DNA from: Tissierella pigra
GTDB taxonomy: Bacteria > Bacillota > Clostridia > Tissierellales > Tissierellaceae
Assembly (NCBI RefSeq): GCF_009695605.1
Contig: NZ_VUNQ01000020.1
Location: 1-59,937, forward strand
DNA: 59,937 bases
Direction of reading: 5' to 3'
The notes below the pieces were generated by a model that did not search any database, was not told the DNA's origin, and saw only the letters and a list, made by a program, of their open reading frames with translations. This document shows positions 27,813 to 36,900 of this stretch, in pieces (position 1 is the first letter of the stretch; the number at the start of each line of letters is the position of its first letter). A program made the translations under genes and the position numbers.

Positions 27813-29246
27813 ATGGGTAAAAATGAAGAGTACAAGGATTTAATTAAGGAAATGGGCCTGCCAGATCCTAATGATAGTAGTTATTTTAGAGAATCAAGTA
27901 TAAAAAATAAACAAAGAATAAATGGGAAGTATAATGTAAGTGGTGATAAAGTACCTGAGTGGGTTCAAGTAAGTGAGAATGGGAAAGTTACAATTAATAC
28001 TGGATTATTGGCAGATTACTTAATAGATAATATCCCTGCTATTTATGTAGCAAATCAATTTTATATTTATGAAAATGGTGTATATCGTAAAAGTTTAGAA
28101 GATGAGGATTTAACAATTGTTAAAGAATTGATCGATAGTAAGTATTCAACGATGTATAGGATTAAAGATGCTGCTGCTCAATGGAAAACTGACAGAAAAG
28201 TTAAGATATTTCCTCATCAAATTAATTATAATCCATATATTATCAATTTAAAAAATTGTCTCTATGATTTAAGAGATAATCAATGTTATAAACATACATC
28301 TAATTATAAGACTACAATCCAACTAAATGCAAATTACAATCCGAATGCTAAAGGAGAAACCTTTGAGAGATTTATTAAAGAGGCCATTCCAAATGAACTC
28401 AATCGAAAAATTGCACAGGAGATTTTAGGATATTGCTTAACATCTTTTACTGAAGCAAAGAAGTTATTTATCTTATTAGGGAAAAAAGATACAGGTAAAT
28501 CAACTTTTTTAAGAATTATAGAAAACTTAATACCTGAAGAAAATGTTTCACACGTAGAACTTCAAGCAATCAATAAAGATTATAATACAGCGCAATTATT
28601 TAATAAATTAGTTAATATTTTTGCTGATCTTCCTGATCAAGGAATTAAAGATGTAGGGTTAATTAAGGCTTTGACTGGTGAAGATACAATATCTGCAAGG
28701 CATATATATGGAACACCATTTGATTTTATAAATAAGGCAAAAATGATTTTTTCTACAAATAATATGCCGCCTAATTATGGAGATAAAAGTGATGCATTTT
28801 ATGAAAGACTCATTATACTTCCTTTTAATCAACAAAAAAAGGATGTAGAAAAAGACCCACAATTAAAATATAAACTAGCAGAAGAAAATGATTATATCTT
28901 TATGTGGGCTTTAGAAGGTTTAAAACGTTTGATAAAGCAAAATTTTATATTTACTTACTCACCTGAAGTAAGGGCATTAATTAATGAGTATAAAACAAGT
29001 TCTAATAGTGTTCTTCAATTTGTAGATGAAAAGTGCATTATAAATGAAAATATGTGGGTTTATAGGAGTTTACTATATAAGGAATATAGAGAATTTTGTC
29101 AAGAAAATGGATTACTACCTTTAAATTCAACAAAGTTTAATAAAGAATTGGAAACGAACCTTAGTCTCAAAAGGAAACAGATGGGACCAAAAAGGTTAAG
29201 GGCGTTTATAGGGCTCGGATTAATAAATAATGATAGAGGAGAGTAA
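27813..29246 (+). CDS. D5/P4-type primase C-terminal and SF3 helicase protein
   Basis: This 477-aa protein belongs to the phage/plasmid primase family with an SF3 helicase. ATG 27813 follows GGAGG by 8 bases. The D5_N-type region spans about residues 100-200 and the helicase core starts at about 215 with Walker A GKKDTGKSTF. NIFADLPDQG follows as the Walker B region and motif C is seen in MIFSTNNMPP. No N-terminal archaeo-eukaryotic primase domain is evident in the first 90 residues, so it is probably the helicase part only. Such proteins start replication of small plasmids and satellites. It ends in its own terminator. Confidence 0.85.
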   Translation: MGKNEEYKDLIKEMGLPDPNDSSYFRESSIKNKQRINGKYNVSGDKVPEWVQVSENGKVTINTGLLADYLIDNIPAIYVANQFYIYENGVYRKSLEDEDLTIVKELIDSKYSTMYRIKDAAAQWKTDRKVKIFPHQINYNPYIINLKNCLYDLRDNQCYKHTSNYKTTIQLNANYNPNAKGETFERFIKEAIPNELNRKIAQEILGYCLTSFTEAKKLFILLGKKDTGKSTFLRIIENLIPEENVSHVELQAINKDYNTAQLFNKLVNIFADLPDQGIKDVGLIKALTGEDTISARHIYGTPFDFINKAKMIFSTNNMPPNYGDKSDAFYERLIILPFNQQKKDVEKDPQLKYKLAEENDYIFMWALEGLKRLIKQNFIFTYSPEVRALINEYKTSSNSVLQFVDEKCIINENMWVYRSLLYKEYREFCQENGLLPLNSTKFNKELETNLSLKRKQMGPKRLRAFIGLGLINNDRGE

Positions 29247-29261
29247 ACACTCTCCTTTTTT
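29238..29261 (+). terminator. Terminator overlapping the primase stop codon
   Basis: GGAGAGT (29238-29244) and ACTCTCC (29249-29255) form a 7-bp stem with a four-base loop that includes the TAA stop, followed by six Ts. The remaining gap to 29,542 has several GAAC/GTTC words (see findings) and no gene. Confidence 0.8.
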
Positions 29262-29542
29262 AAAAGGAAAATATGAAAAACGAACAAAATCTGAACGATA
29301 ATAAATAGCGAATTTTAAACATTTGAACGAGATGAACTATCTATTGTTTTAAATTACATAAGTATTAAAACTACATAAGTGAAATAGCAGTAATTTTAAT
29401 CAGGTTCAATTTAAAAGTCGTTCAACCCGTTCAAGTTAAGTAATACAATTGTTTTAGTAAGGATGTACTGGTTCATTTATTATCTTTGACGTGAGGGGTT
29501 ATACAACTATGACTAAAGCAAGATTACGGAATGTGATATTTT

Positions 29543-30205
29543 TTATGGGGTAAACTCCGGGATAAGTTCTGTTTCTAGAAAATCTAATGCTCTAAACCAT
29601 ATATTAAGCAATTTATTGTGGGTGTCCTCATTTAACTGTGCTTCATTAGTTAATTTTTGCTCAGTAATTTCTTTGTGTAATTGGTCTATTGTCAAGCGTT
29701 CTTCTTCTATAATCTTTAAGGCACGGCGATTTTCAATATACGGTTGAACCAAATTGAACCTCTTTTCACAATATGCATCAATAGATTTTATATAATAGTG
29801 AAGACTGCAGTAGAACCATCCAGAGATGATTATATTGATATAGTTAACTCTTTTTCCGTCATCATCTAATATAATTTTTAGTAATTCTATAGCCCATTGA
29901 ATGGAATCGTTTATGAAATCAAGATCATTTTGTTCTATTATTCCATCTTTTAATACCGACTTTAATATATTACGGCTATAGTTTAATTTTTGATAATGTA
30001 GTTGTAAAAATTCAACCCAAAGCATACGCTCTTCTGAAAATAACTTCTCATTTCTATCAAACTCTAAGACAATATCTTCCAGTGATGCTAGCAAACAGAA
30101 GCACATTTTACGTAAATGATATTCCTTAGATTTGAGCAAATCTAAAGTAAAATTTTCAACATTGATATAATCTTTTATATCTGAAACATCAATTGGAAAT
30201 CCCAT
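29543..30205 (-). CDS. Hypothetical helical protein, 220 aa (minus strand)
   Basis: This is the only convincing minus-strand gene in the island. On the minus strand AAAGGAGG lies about 12 bases before the ATG at 30205. The product is strongly helical, mostly charged with scattered aromatic residues and coiled-coil-like heptads around residues 160-195. There is no signal peptide, and I do not recognise a family. Its orientation, opposite to everything around it, suggests separate acquisition or its own control. Confidence 0.7.
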   Translation of the reverse strand: MGFPIDVSDIKDYINVENFTLDLLKSKEYHLRKMCFCLLASLEDIVLEFDRNEKLFSEERMLWVEFLQLHYQKLNYSRNILKSVLKDGIIEQNDLDFINDSIQWAIELLKIILDDDGKRVNYINIIISGWFYCSLHYYIKSIDAYCEKRFNLVQPYIENRRALKIIEEERLTIDQLHKEITEQKLTNEAQLNEDTHNKLLNIWFRALDFLETELIPEFTP

Positions 30206-30341
30206 AGGATGAAAACCGCCTCCTTTGTTGTATTATGCGTTACATCATAACATTTTAGAATTAGGATATCAAGTTTTAACATATGGCCCTGAAAATGTAA
30301 CTAGAAGATGGTATACTAAAGTAAAAAATGGAGGGATTCTA

Positions 30342-30527
30342 TTGAAAATAAAAATATTATTAATATTGCTAATGCTTGTAGCAGGGATAGTAGGTGGAGT
30401 AGCGGGAGTAATAGAACTATTTGATATATTAGAAGGGAAGAAGGCATTTCTTACATTAGGGCTAATCTTAGTATTATTCTTATTTCCTACATTAAAATGT
30501 TGGATGAACTTAGAAAATCATAATTGA
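30342..30527 (+). CDS. Small membrane protein, 61 aa
   Basis: The start is TTG 30342 with GGAGGG seven bases upstream, giving a protein that begins MKIKILLILLMLVAG; the longer open frame to 30225 has no ribosome binding site. Two hydrophobic segments are visible (about residues 4-24 and 35-51) around ELFDILEGKK. The function is unknown. It is similar in plan to many two-helix inner-membrane mini-proteins. It is followed by a 1.5-kb stretch without genes. Confidence 0.6.
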   Translation: MKIKILLILLMLVAGIVGGVAGVIELFDILEGKKAFLTLGLILVLFLFPTLKCWMNLENHN

Positions 30528-30609
30528 GGGGCTGCGTATTCGTTTTGATCTTGATATAATTAATATAGTAGTTACTGACATTCCTTTCTTTTGTTTAATA
30601 TAGATTTAG

Positions 30610-30676
30610 AGAACCACTGTGAACTTTGTAGTGATGCCTTGTGCAGATATATCGAAAGTTCCATAGTGGTTTTTCT
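30610..30676 (+). ncRNA. Long hairpin ending in a T run; candidate small RNA or terminator
   Basis: AGAACCACTGTGAACTTT (30610-30627) pairs with AAAGTTCCATAGTGGTT (30655-30671) over about 16 bp with a small bulge, and TTTTCT follows. The 27-base loop contains GTGATGCCTTGTGCAG. It could end the transcript of the preceding small gene or be a free small RNA. Strand is assigned from the T run. Confidence 0.4.
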
Positions 30677-30679
30677 ATT

Positions 30680-30911
30680 TAATAACAGATAATAACTGTT
30701 ATTAATAAATAATAATGGTTGTTAATGATTATTAAAATATACAATCAATAATAACTAGTAATAACAGTTATTAATAGATTATCAAGGAGTTAAATAATAA
30801 AGGCTTAACTTCTTTACAAGACATTTATCAGGATTTAATAACTAATAATAACTATTAGGAACAGTTAGCAATAATTAATAATAGATAATAAATATTATTA
30901 TTGGTTATTAA
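30680..30911. repeat. AATAAC/GTTATT repeat cluster (iteron-like)
   Basis: Many copies of AATAAC and its complement GTTATT occur within 230 bp. Dyads include ATAATAACTGTTATTAAT near 30689 and AGTAATAACAGTTATTAA near 30757; TAATAACTAATAATAACTATTA lies near 30835-30856 and ATTATTATTGGTTATTAAG near 30893. The segment is nearly pure A+T. It lies between a replication-type helicase gene and a parMR pair, so it could be a replication origin or centromere-like site. This is inference. Confidence 0.55.
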
Positions 30912-31682
30912 GATAAAGATATAATTAAAGTGCTATATCGAAAAAAGAGAAAGATTATATTTTTTTCGTAAGTAAAGAATAATCAATGAAAAAAATAGAA
31001 ATAAAATGAATTAATTAGATATGATAGCGAAAAGAAGCAAATATAGTATTTATTCATTAAAAATAGCATTAATCAGTTTAATTTCACAAATAATCAGTTT
31101 CATATTATTATTAAATTTTCGATAAAAAGTAAAAAAGCATTCAGTATTTAATGGGATATGTATAAATTTTTCGTGATAATATAGAAGATTTTACTAAAAT
31201 CATTTTTTTCATTTATTTCGTCACGAAAAAAATACCTACTAAAGGACTCATAATAGCAAAAAAAATAAAAAAAAAGAATTAAATAGGAAAATATATGGAT
31301 ATGCATAACATTTAATCATAATGAGTGTATATCGCAATATTTGAAGTTATTTCAGGTATTTTGGGATAATCGCATAAAAAATAAATATGATATTAGAATT
31401 CTGAAAAAGCAGGAGTTTAAGTTGATTTGTTTAAGAGATAAGTATGGATTATACACTTATGATAGAGGGTTTATGGAGTTATTTAAGGTTATAAATATCC
31501 ATAATCTCTTTTCCATACAGATAGCATAATCTAGAGACAAATTAACTAGGGGGTGTTACTATAGTATAAATTATAGCATTATTTATTGCAGTGGTTTGAG
31601 TGGTGCAAATCATTTGTAGAATTAAGTCTGACGGTAGTTATAATCAAAGTAGTGTCATATGTGAAATTCCTTTAATATTAAG

Positions 31683-31718
31683 ATGTAGCCGGCTCTTTAG
31701 CCGGCTACATACTTTTTT
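31683..31718 (+). terminator. Strong 12-bp hairpin terminator in a gene-free region
   Basis: ATGTAGCCGGCT (31683-31694) and AGCCGGCTACAT (31699-31710) are perfectly complementary around a CTTT loop, and a run of six Ts follows at about 31713. It is by far the most GC-rich stem in the region. No clear coding gene precedes it, so it may end a small RNA. A 62-codon open frame at 31341-31529 upstream has no good ribosome binding site. Apart from the hairpins and repeats listed, nothing recognisable is seen in 30,528-32,005. Confidence 0.8.
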
Positions 31719-31849
31719 AGGGAAATAATCTATAGTAATAGTGTCAATTCAATAACCTAAAATACTGAATGAAGATTATTTTAATATAAACAAGGAGTAG
31801 CACTAGTTTTATTGAATAGGTAAATATGAATAAATTACTCAAGAAAGAT

Positions 31850-31896
31850 AGAGGAACATAAAGGATATTAATCCATATTATGATTCCTCTTTTTAT
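31850..31896 (+). terminator. Hairpin with T run before parM
   Basis: AGAGGAACATAA (31850-31861) pairs with TTATGATTCCTCT (31878-31890) with one bulged base, and TTTTTATTTT follows. It lies about 110 bases before parM, so it either ends a short upstream transcript or acts as an attenuator for the partition genes. Confidence 0.6.
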
Positions 31897-32005
31897 TTTC
31901 AAATTAGAAAGAAGGGATGATAACTTATTTAGGTTCTAAAATGTTCTATCAAAAATTAATCAGGTTCCATTAGGAACTAAAAACAAATGAAAGGGGATTT
32001 TTCAA

Positions 32006-32938
32006 ATGGAAGAAAGCAATAACATTATAATTGGTATTGACCACGGCAATACCAGCATTAAAACAAATACTGGGTTTGAATGCAAGTCAGGTTTTACTAT
32101 TCTCAACGATGAGCCTATTACTCAGAGGGGATTACTAAATTATCAATCTAAGTACTATTCCATAGGAACTGAGAGGCTACCTGTAAAAATGGATAAAACA
32201 AAAGATGAGGACTTTTTTATTATAACCCTTGCTGCAATAGCAGAGTCATTAAGTTACGGATCAGAATATATCTCAACTATAGAAAAAGATATTACACTTT
32301 CAGTTGGACTGCCTATAGTAAATTATGGGCATTTAAAGGAGAGATTTAAGTCTTATTTTATTAAAGATAATGTTTTTTATGAATATGAGGAAAAAGAGTA
32401 TCTGATAAATATTAAAGATTGTTTTGTTTTTCCACAATCATATTCAGCATTACTCACAAGATATTCTGAATATAAAAATGTCCAACTTATCAATGTATGC
32501 GATGTAGGTGGTGGAACTACAGATTGTTTTAAGATGGAGAATGGGATAATTGACATTTCATCTTGTTTTTCCTTACCACTTGGAGCAGTTCATTTATTTA
32601 ACGCTATTGTTCAAGAAGTTCTTGCAAAAGGATACTATTTAACTGAATCTCAAATACAACAAATTATTTTAGGAATGGAGCCAGTTTTCGATGAAGAAGG
32701 TATTAGTAAGATTGCAAGAGAAGAGACTCAACAATTTACAAATAAGTTGATCTCAAACATTATTGAACACGGGCTAGAATTAAGGATTAATCCTACAATT
32801 TTTGTCGGCGGAGGTTCAATTCTCTTAAAACAGTATATTAATGATATCAAAATTGGTTATGTAGAGATTATTGAAGATACATTTGCTAATGCAAGGGGAT
32901 TTGAGATGCTTGCTAGACAAATATTATTAAAAAGGTGA
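32006..32938 (+). CDS. parM: ParM-like plasmid partition actin ATPase
   Basis: This 310-aa actin-like ATPase forms filaments that push plasmid copies apart. Phosphate-binding loop 1 is IIGIDHGNTSIKT (residues 8-20), loop 2 is VCDVGGGTTDCF (about 164-175), and the adenosine motif is IFVGGGSILLK (about 268-278). Length is typical for StbA/ParM relatives. ATG 32006 follows AAAGGGG at a somewhat wide spacing. The next gene, 4 nt on, encodes its likely adaptor. Its presence indicates that this part of the island came from a plasmid or a plasmid-like element. Confidence 0.85.
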   Translation: MEESNNIIIGIDHGNTSIKTNTGFECKSGFTILNDEPITQRGLLNYQSKYYSIGTERLPVKMDKTKDEDFFIITLAAIAESLSYGSEYISTIEKDITLSVGLPIVNYGHLKERFKSYFIKDNVFYEYEEKEYLINIKDCFVFPQSYSALLTRYSEYKNVQLINVCDVGGGTTDCFKMENGIIDISSCFSLPLGAVHLFNAIVQEVLAKGYYLTESQIQQIILGMEPVFDEEGISKIAREETQQFTNKLISNIIEHGLELRINPTIFVGGGSILLKQYINDIKIGYVEIIEDTFANARGFEMLARQILLKR

Positions 32939-32942
32939 TCGT

Positions 32943-33221
32943 ATGGATTGTATCAAGAGAATAAATCTTAGTTTTGATTTAAGAAGGGATAGGGATAGGC
33001 AGGCATATAATATATTAGTTCAGGTTCAACATAAGACAGCATTTATAGTAGAAACTGTGCTCTATTATGAAAAGGACAATCAAAATAAATTTGACAAAAG
33101 TACTATTAAACAAGCACTAAAAGAAGTTCTTAGTGAAATTAACTTTACAATAGATAAGAATAATGAAGATGGAGAAGATGAAATTCCAGATGAAATATTT
33201 GATCTATTTGAGCAATTATAA
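32943..33221 (+). CDS. parR: ParR-like adaptor, ribbon-helix-helix type
   Basis: This 92-aa protein immediately follows parM. The N-terminus CIKRINLSFDLRRDRDRQAYNIL suggests a ribbon-helix-helix strand (KRINLSFDL) followed by a helix. The C-terminal third is acidic (DGEDEIPDEIFDLFEQL), as expected for a tail that contacts the ParM filament. The assignment rests on size, gene order and this layout, not on a strong motif. The centromere it would bind should lie nearby, most likely upstream of parM. Confidence 0.7.
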   Translation: MDCIKRINLSFDLRRDRDRQAYNILVQVQHKTAFIVETVLYYEKDNQNKFDKSTIKQALKEVLSEINFTIDKNNEDGEDEIPDEIFDLFEQL

Positions 33222-33227
33222 TCAAAA

Positions 33228-33256
33228 ATATGCCATTACAAAGTGGCATATTTTTT
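33228..33256 (+). terminator. Terminator after parMR
   Basis: ATATGCCA (33228-33235) and TGGCATAT (33244-33251) form an 8-bp stem followed by TTTTTT. It isolates the partition genes from the BREX operon. Confidence 0.8.
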
Positions 33257-33314
33257 GTTGCATAATAAAGTTGACGGCTTGGTAAAACTTGTATTTACTA
33301 ATGAAAAAAGTGAC

Positions 33315-33345
33315 AACTTATGATATCATAAACTTATATTGTATT
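33315..33345 (+). promoter_or_regulatory. Predicted operator/promoter of the BREX operon
   Basis: The perfect 14-bp palindrome TTATGATATCATAA lies at 33318-33331, followed by TTATAT (a possible -10 box) and TTGTATT (33339-33345). TGACAA just upstream could act as a -35 box. A closely related arrangement, AACTATGATATCA then TTGTATT, occurs at 53949-53973 upstream of the kinase-helicase gene. A palindrome at a promoter suggests a dimeric repressor, and BREX operons are often repressed by BrxR-type regulators. No brxR is seen in the window. Confidence 0.5.
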
Positions 33346-33382
33346 ACGGAACTATTATCATTTCAATGGGGAGGAATGGGAA

Positions 33383-33985
33383 TTGAATATAAGTGAGAGT
33401 AAAACGGAATTTATAAATATTATAGAAGATTTTAAGAGGGAAATTGAAGATACCTTAAATAGAAGCATTTATTCAAGCGACATAGATGAATTAAGGCTTG
33501 GCTATGAGGGAAAATTTAGTAAAGAACGCTTTAAAGAGTATCTGGTTAAGAAAAACGCTTTACATATAGTTTTTAAGTATATTTTTATAAGGATGATGTC
33601 TGAAGGAGAAAGATTAGTGAATCCTAAACTAAATAAAGAAGGTATTACTAATTGGAAAGAGATGAGCAAAAACTATCGTGGAGATTATTTAATGCTTTTT
33701 AAAATAGCCAGTGAAGATTTAAGAAGAATAGAAAAGACAAGAGATTTTTTTGAACCAACTCTTTATGATAAATACTTAGATAAATTAGAATATAGTATTT
33801 TTAATAAAAACAATGATAATTTTATAGAAAAATTAAGGGTTTATGATTTTAGAACTTTAGATCCAAATACGGCTGTTAGTTTATTTGATAGTTTATATCC
33901 TAGTGAAGACAGAGAAAAATTACAAGGATTTTTAGATGAATCTCATATAACAACATATTTAATGACATCACTAGGATTGATGTAA
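33383..33985 (+). CDS. Uncharacterised helical protein, first gene of BREX operon
   Basis: This 200-aa soluble helical protein starts at TTG 33383 after GGGGAGG. Segments such as HIVFKYIFIRMMSEG, LNKEGITNWKEMSKN, FEPTLYDKYLDKLEY and LRVYDFRTLDPNTAVSLFDSLYPS resemble the helical N-terminal regions of large type IIG-like methyltransferases. It may therefore be a split-off domain that works with the PglX-like protein 11 nt downstream. This is inference; it is not a recognisable BrxA, BrxB or BrxE. It ends in LMTSLGLM just before the pglX start. Confidence 0.7.
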   Translation: MNISESKTEFINIIEDFKREIEDTLNRSIYSSDIDELRLGYEGKFSKERFKEYLVKKNALHIVFKYIFIRMMSEGERLVNPKLNKEGITNWKEMSKNYRGDYLMLFKIASEDLRRIEKTRDFFEPTLYDKYLDKLEYSIFNKNNDNFIEKLRVYDFRTLDPNTAVSLFDSLYPSEDREKLQGFLDESHITTYLMTSLGLM

Positions 33986-33996
33986 GGGGTGAAAGG

Positions 33997-36900
33997 ATGA
34001 TTATTGAAAACACATTTGATAAATTAAAACTTATTTCTGAGTTGAAAGAAATACATATTGAACTTGTGGAAGTCTATAAAAAGATATTTGATTATAAATA
34101 TAGGACAAATGCAGATTTTGAAGCGTTTATAGACAAAGAATATAAGGAAAATAAAATAAGTGACGGAGAACAACAGGTGTGGAATGATAATTTTTGCCAT
34201 AGAGCCTCTTATACTCTTTTAAATAAAATATTATTTATAAGAATATGCGAAGATAAAGGGTTTATGTTGAATCCTGAGGACTATGTGGCAGGTGAACCTA
34301 AGGATCCACATATAGGCAAAAAATTATCTAGAATAGGTCTTCAGAAATGGGCTAATCTTGTAACAAATTATACACTAGGAGAACTAGTTAAATTAGCCTT
34401 CTTAGATATGAAAAAATCTTATGGTAACATTGCGCTCTATAAAGATGATAAATATGAGATGCTAACCCCTACAACTGAAGAATTAAGCCTCAAATACTTA
34501 GATGGTGATGAAGAAGCACAGAAATTAGTATTGCAATTTGAAAACGCACTAGGCAATATTGTCGAAAAGTTGGATACAAACAACTATAATTTTAATAGTA
34601 CAGATGGCAATATATTGGGTGATGTTTATGAAAAGTTTATGGATAGAGAAACCCGTAAGGCTATTGGACAGTTCTATACCCCAGAATTTGTTATTGAGTA
34701 TATATTAAATAATACAGTTGCGAAGGCGGATGTAGTAGAAAATCCTTTTGTAAGCGTTGCAGATATTTCTTGTGGTTCAGGGCATTTTTTAATTATGGCT
34801 TATGACATATTAAGAGAAAAGTTTATTAATAATTTAGAATTATTAAGGGACAAGTATGCTGATGAAGTATACACTCTTAAAAAGAACGGGAAAGTAGTAG
34901 AACTAACTGGAAAGGGCTATTGGAAAGAGGAACATATTCATTATCATTTATTAAAACATTGTATTTATGGGGCTGATATTGATAGTTTTGCAGTTCAGTT
35001 GACTACTATTAACCTATTATTAAAGGATTTAGATAACTTTACAGATGAACTAAACATTGTAGAATGTGATAGTTTAATAAAATGGGAAAAAGACTATGAT
35101 TGGAAAGAACTGAAGCAACAATTGGGAGAAGAGTTTGAAACGATTGAATATACGCAAACTAATTTAATTGGAGAAGAAGAGAAAATTGTAGTTACTAGTA
35201 AGAAAGAATTATTTGAATTAAGATATAAGGATATTATTGGAGTTGAAAGAGTTGAAATGGTTGATAGAGAAAGAGCGCAGGAATTAATCAACTTATGTGA
35301 ATTTTGGGATTGTAAGTTTGATTATGCAATTGGGAATCCACCCTATGGCTCTAGAAAGAGGATCGATGAAAGCAAGAAAATTTACTATGGTAATAAGTAT
35401 TTTGAAGAAGGTGACTATGACACCTATATGTTTTTTATATGGCGTTCTATTGAACTGTGTAATCTTAAAATTGGGTTTATTACACCTAACGGTTACTTTA
35501 CAAATATTTACAATAATAAATTAAGGACATTCATACTTAATAATACTCATCTTGAGGAGATAGTTAATTTAAAAAGTAATGTTTTTGAAGATGCAAATGT
35601 GGATACCGTTATAACCATATTTAATAATAAAGAAATAGATAAAGAACAGATTTTGATAAAAGCAATTGAAAAATTTAATACAAGTATTTATGATTCTCAG
35701 TTTAATAATTTTTCTATCTATTATAGTGAGATACTAAAAGATCCTAATAAGATGATATATATCAATAGCAAAGAAGGATTAGAGTTAGAAAAAATTTTGT
35801 TTAGAAATTCTAAAAAATTAAGAGATATTGCGTATTGTGGACAAGGAGTTATTGTTTATGGAACAAAGGAAGAAAGTAGAAGAGGAGGGTACTTAGAAGT
35901 TACATCGGAGACAGGTTTATGGAAAAAAACTCTAAAAGGCAGGGATATTGGAGACTTTTATATTGAATGGAAAGGCTTAAAGGTTAAATATGGAAATTGG
36001 CTAAGAAGGTCAAGAAATGAAGAACACTTAAAATCAAATAAAATTTTGATTCAAAGATTAAGAAATCAGAAATTAAGTAGGAGATTAGTTTGTGCATTAG
36101 ACGAAGAAGGGTATTATGTATTAAATAATCTTAATTATGTCATCTCAGAAAATAAAGATTATGATTTAATATATTTATTAGGCATACTTAACTCAAATTT
36201 ATTAAACTATTATTATGCAACAAAATATACTGATGTTAATATTAAAGAAGAATATATAAGAAACCTTCCTATAAAAAAAGTTAACAGTAAAAGCGAAGAA
36301 ATAATTCAAGTAGTAGATAAAATTAATAGATTAAGAAAATACAACTTTAAAAAAAATATAGTTGATTCCTTGATAACTAAAACTTTTACTGAAGAAAAAT
36401 TAAGTAATATTATTAAAAATAGTTTGGAAATAAACGCACTTTTAAATGAAAATCTAGTTTTGCTAAACATGTTAATATATAACTTATATGAAGTTGATAT
36501 AGATATAATTCAAGATGCTGAAGTACATGTTTTAGGATACTTATCATTAGAAAGAAAAGAATTATTCCTAGACTTTCTAGAACTATCATTTGAAGATGCA
36601 AATTCAGCACTAAATAAAATCAAGATAGATTCATACAAAGAATTAGTTAAGTATTTAAGTAAAGATGAATTATATGAAAGACATGTAATTAACAATGAAC
36701 CTTTGGAGCAAATTGCTACAAGTTATAATTGTGAGTTATTTACATTAATATATTATATGGAACAAGTCATACAATCAAATCCTAGCCAAATATGGGATAT
36801 TATTAACTTTAGTGAAATTTATCAAGCAATAAATGAGTATATTAGTATAAAGTGTACTACTTTATTAAGAGATAATATTGAAGTAACAGATATAAGTCAA

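Noticed and set aside
31341-31529. 62-codon open frame in the gene-free region
   Set aside because: It starts with TTG and has no ribosome binding site. It is kept out because the surrounding DNA is very AT-rich; a small real gene cannot be fully excluded.
36413-36695. Minus-strand open frames inside pglX
   Set aside because: These are shadows of the long AT-rich gene, without ribosome binding sites; the same is true of those inside brxC, pglZ and the kinase-helicase.
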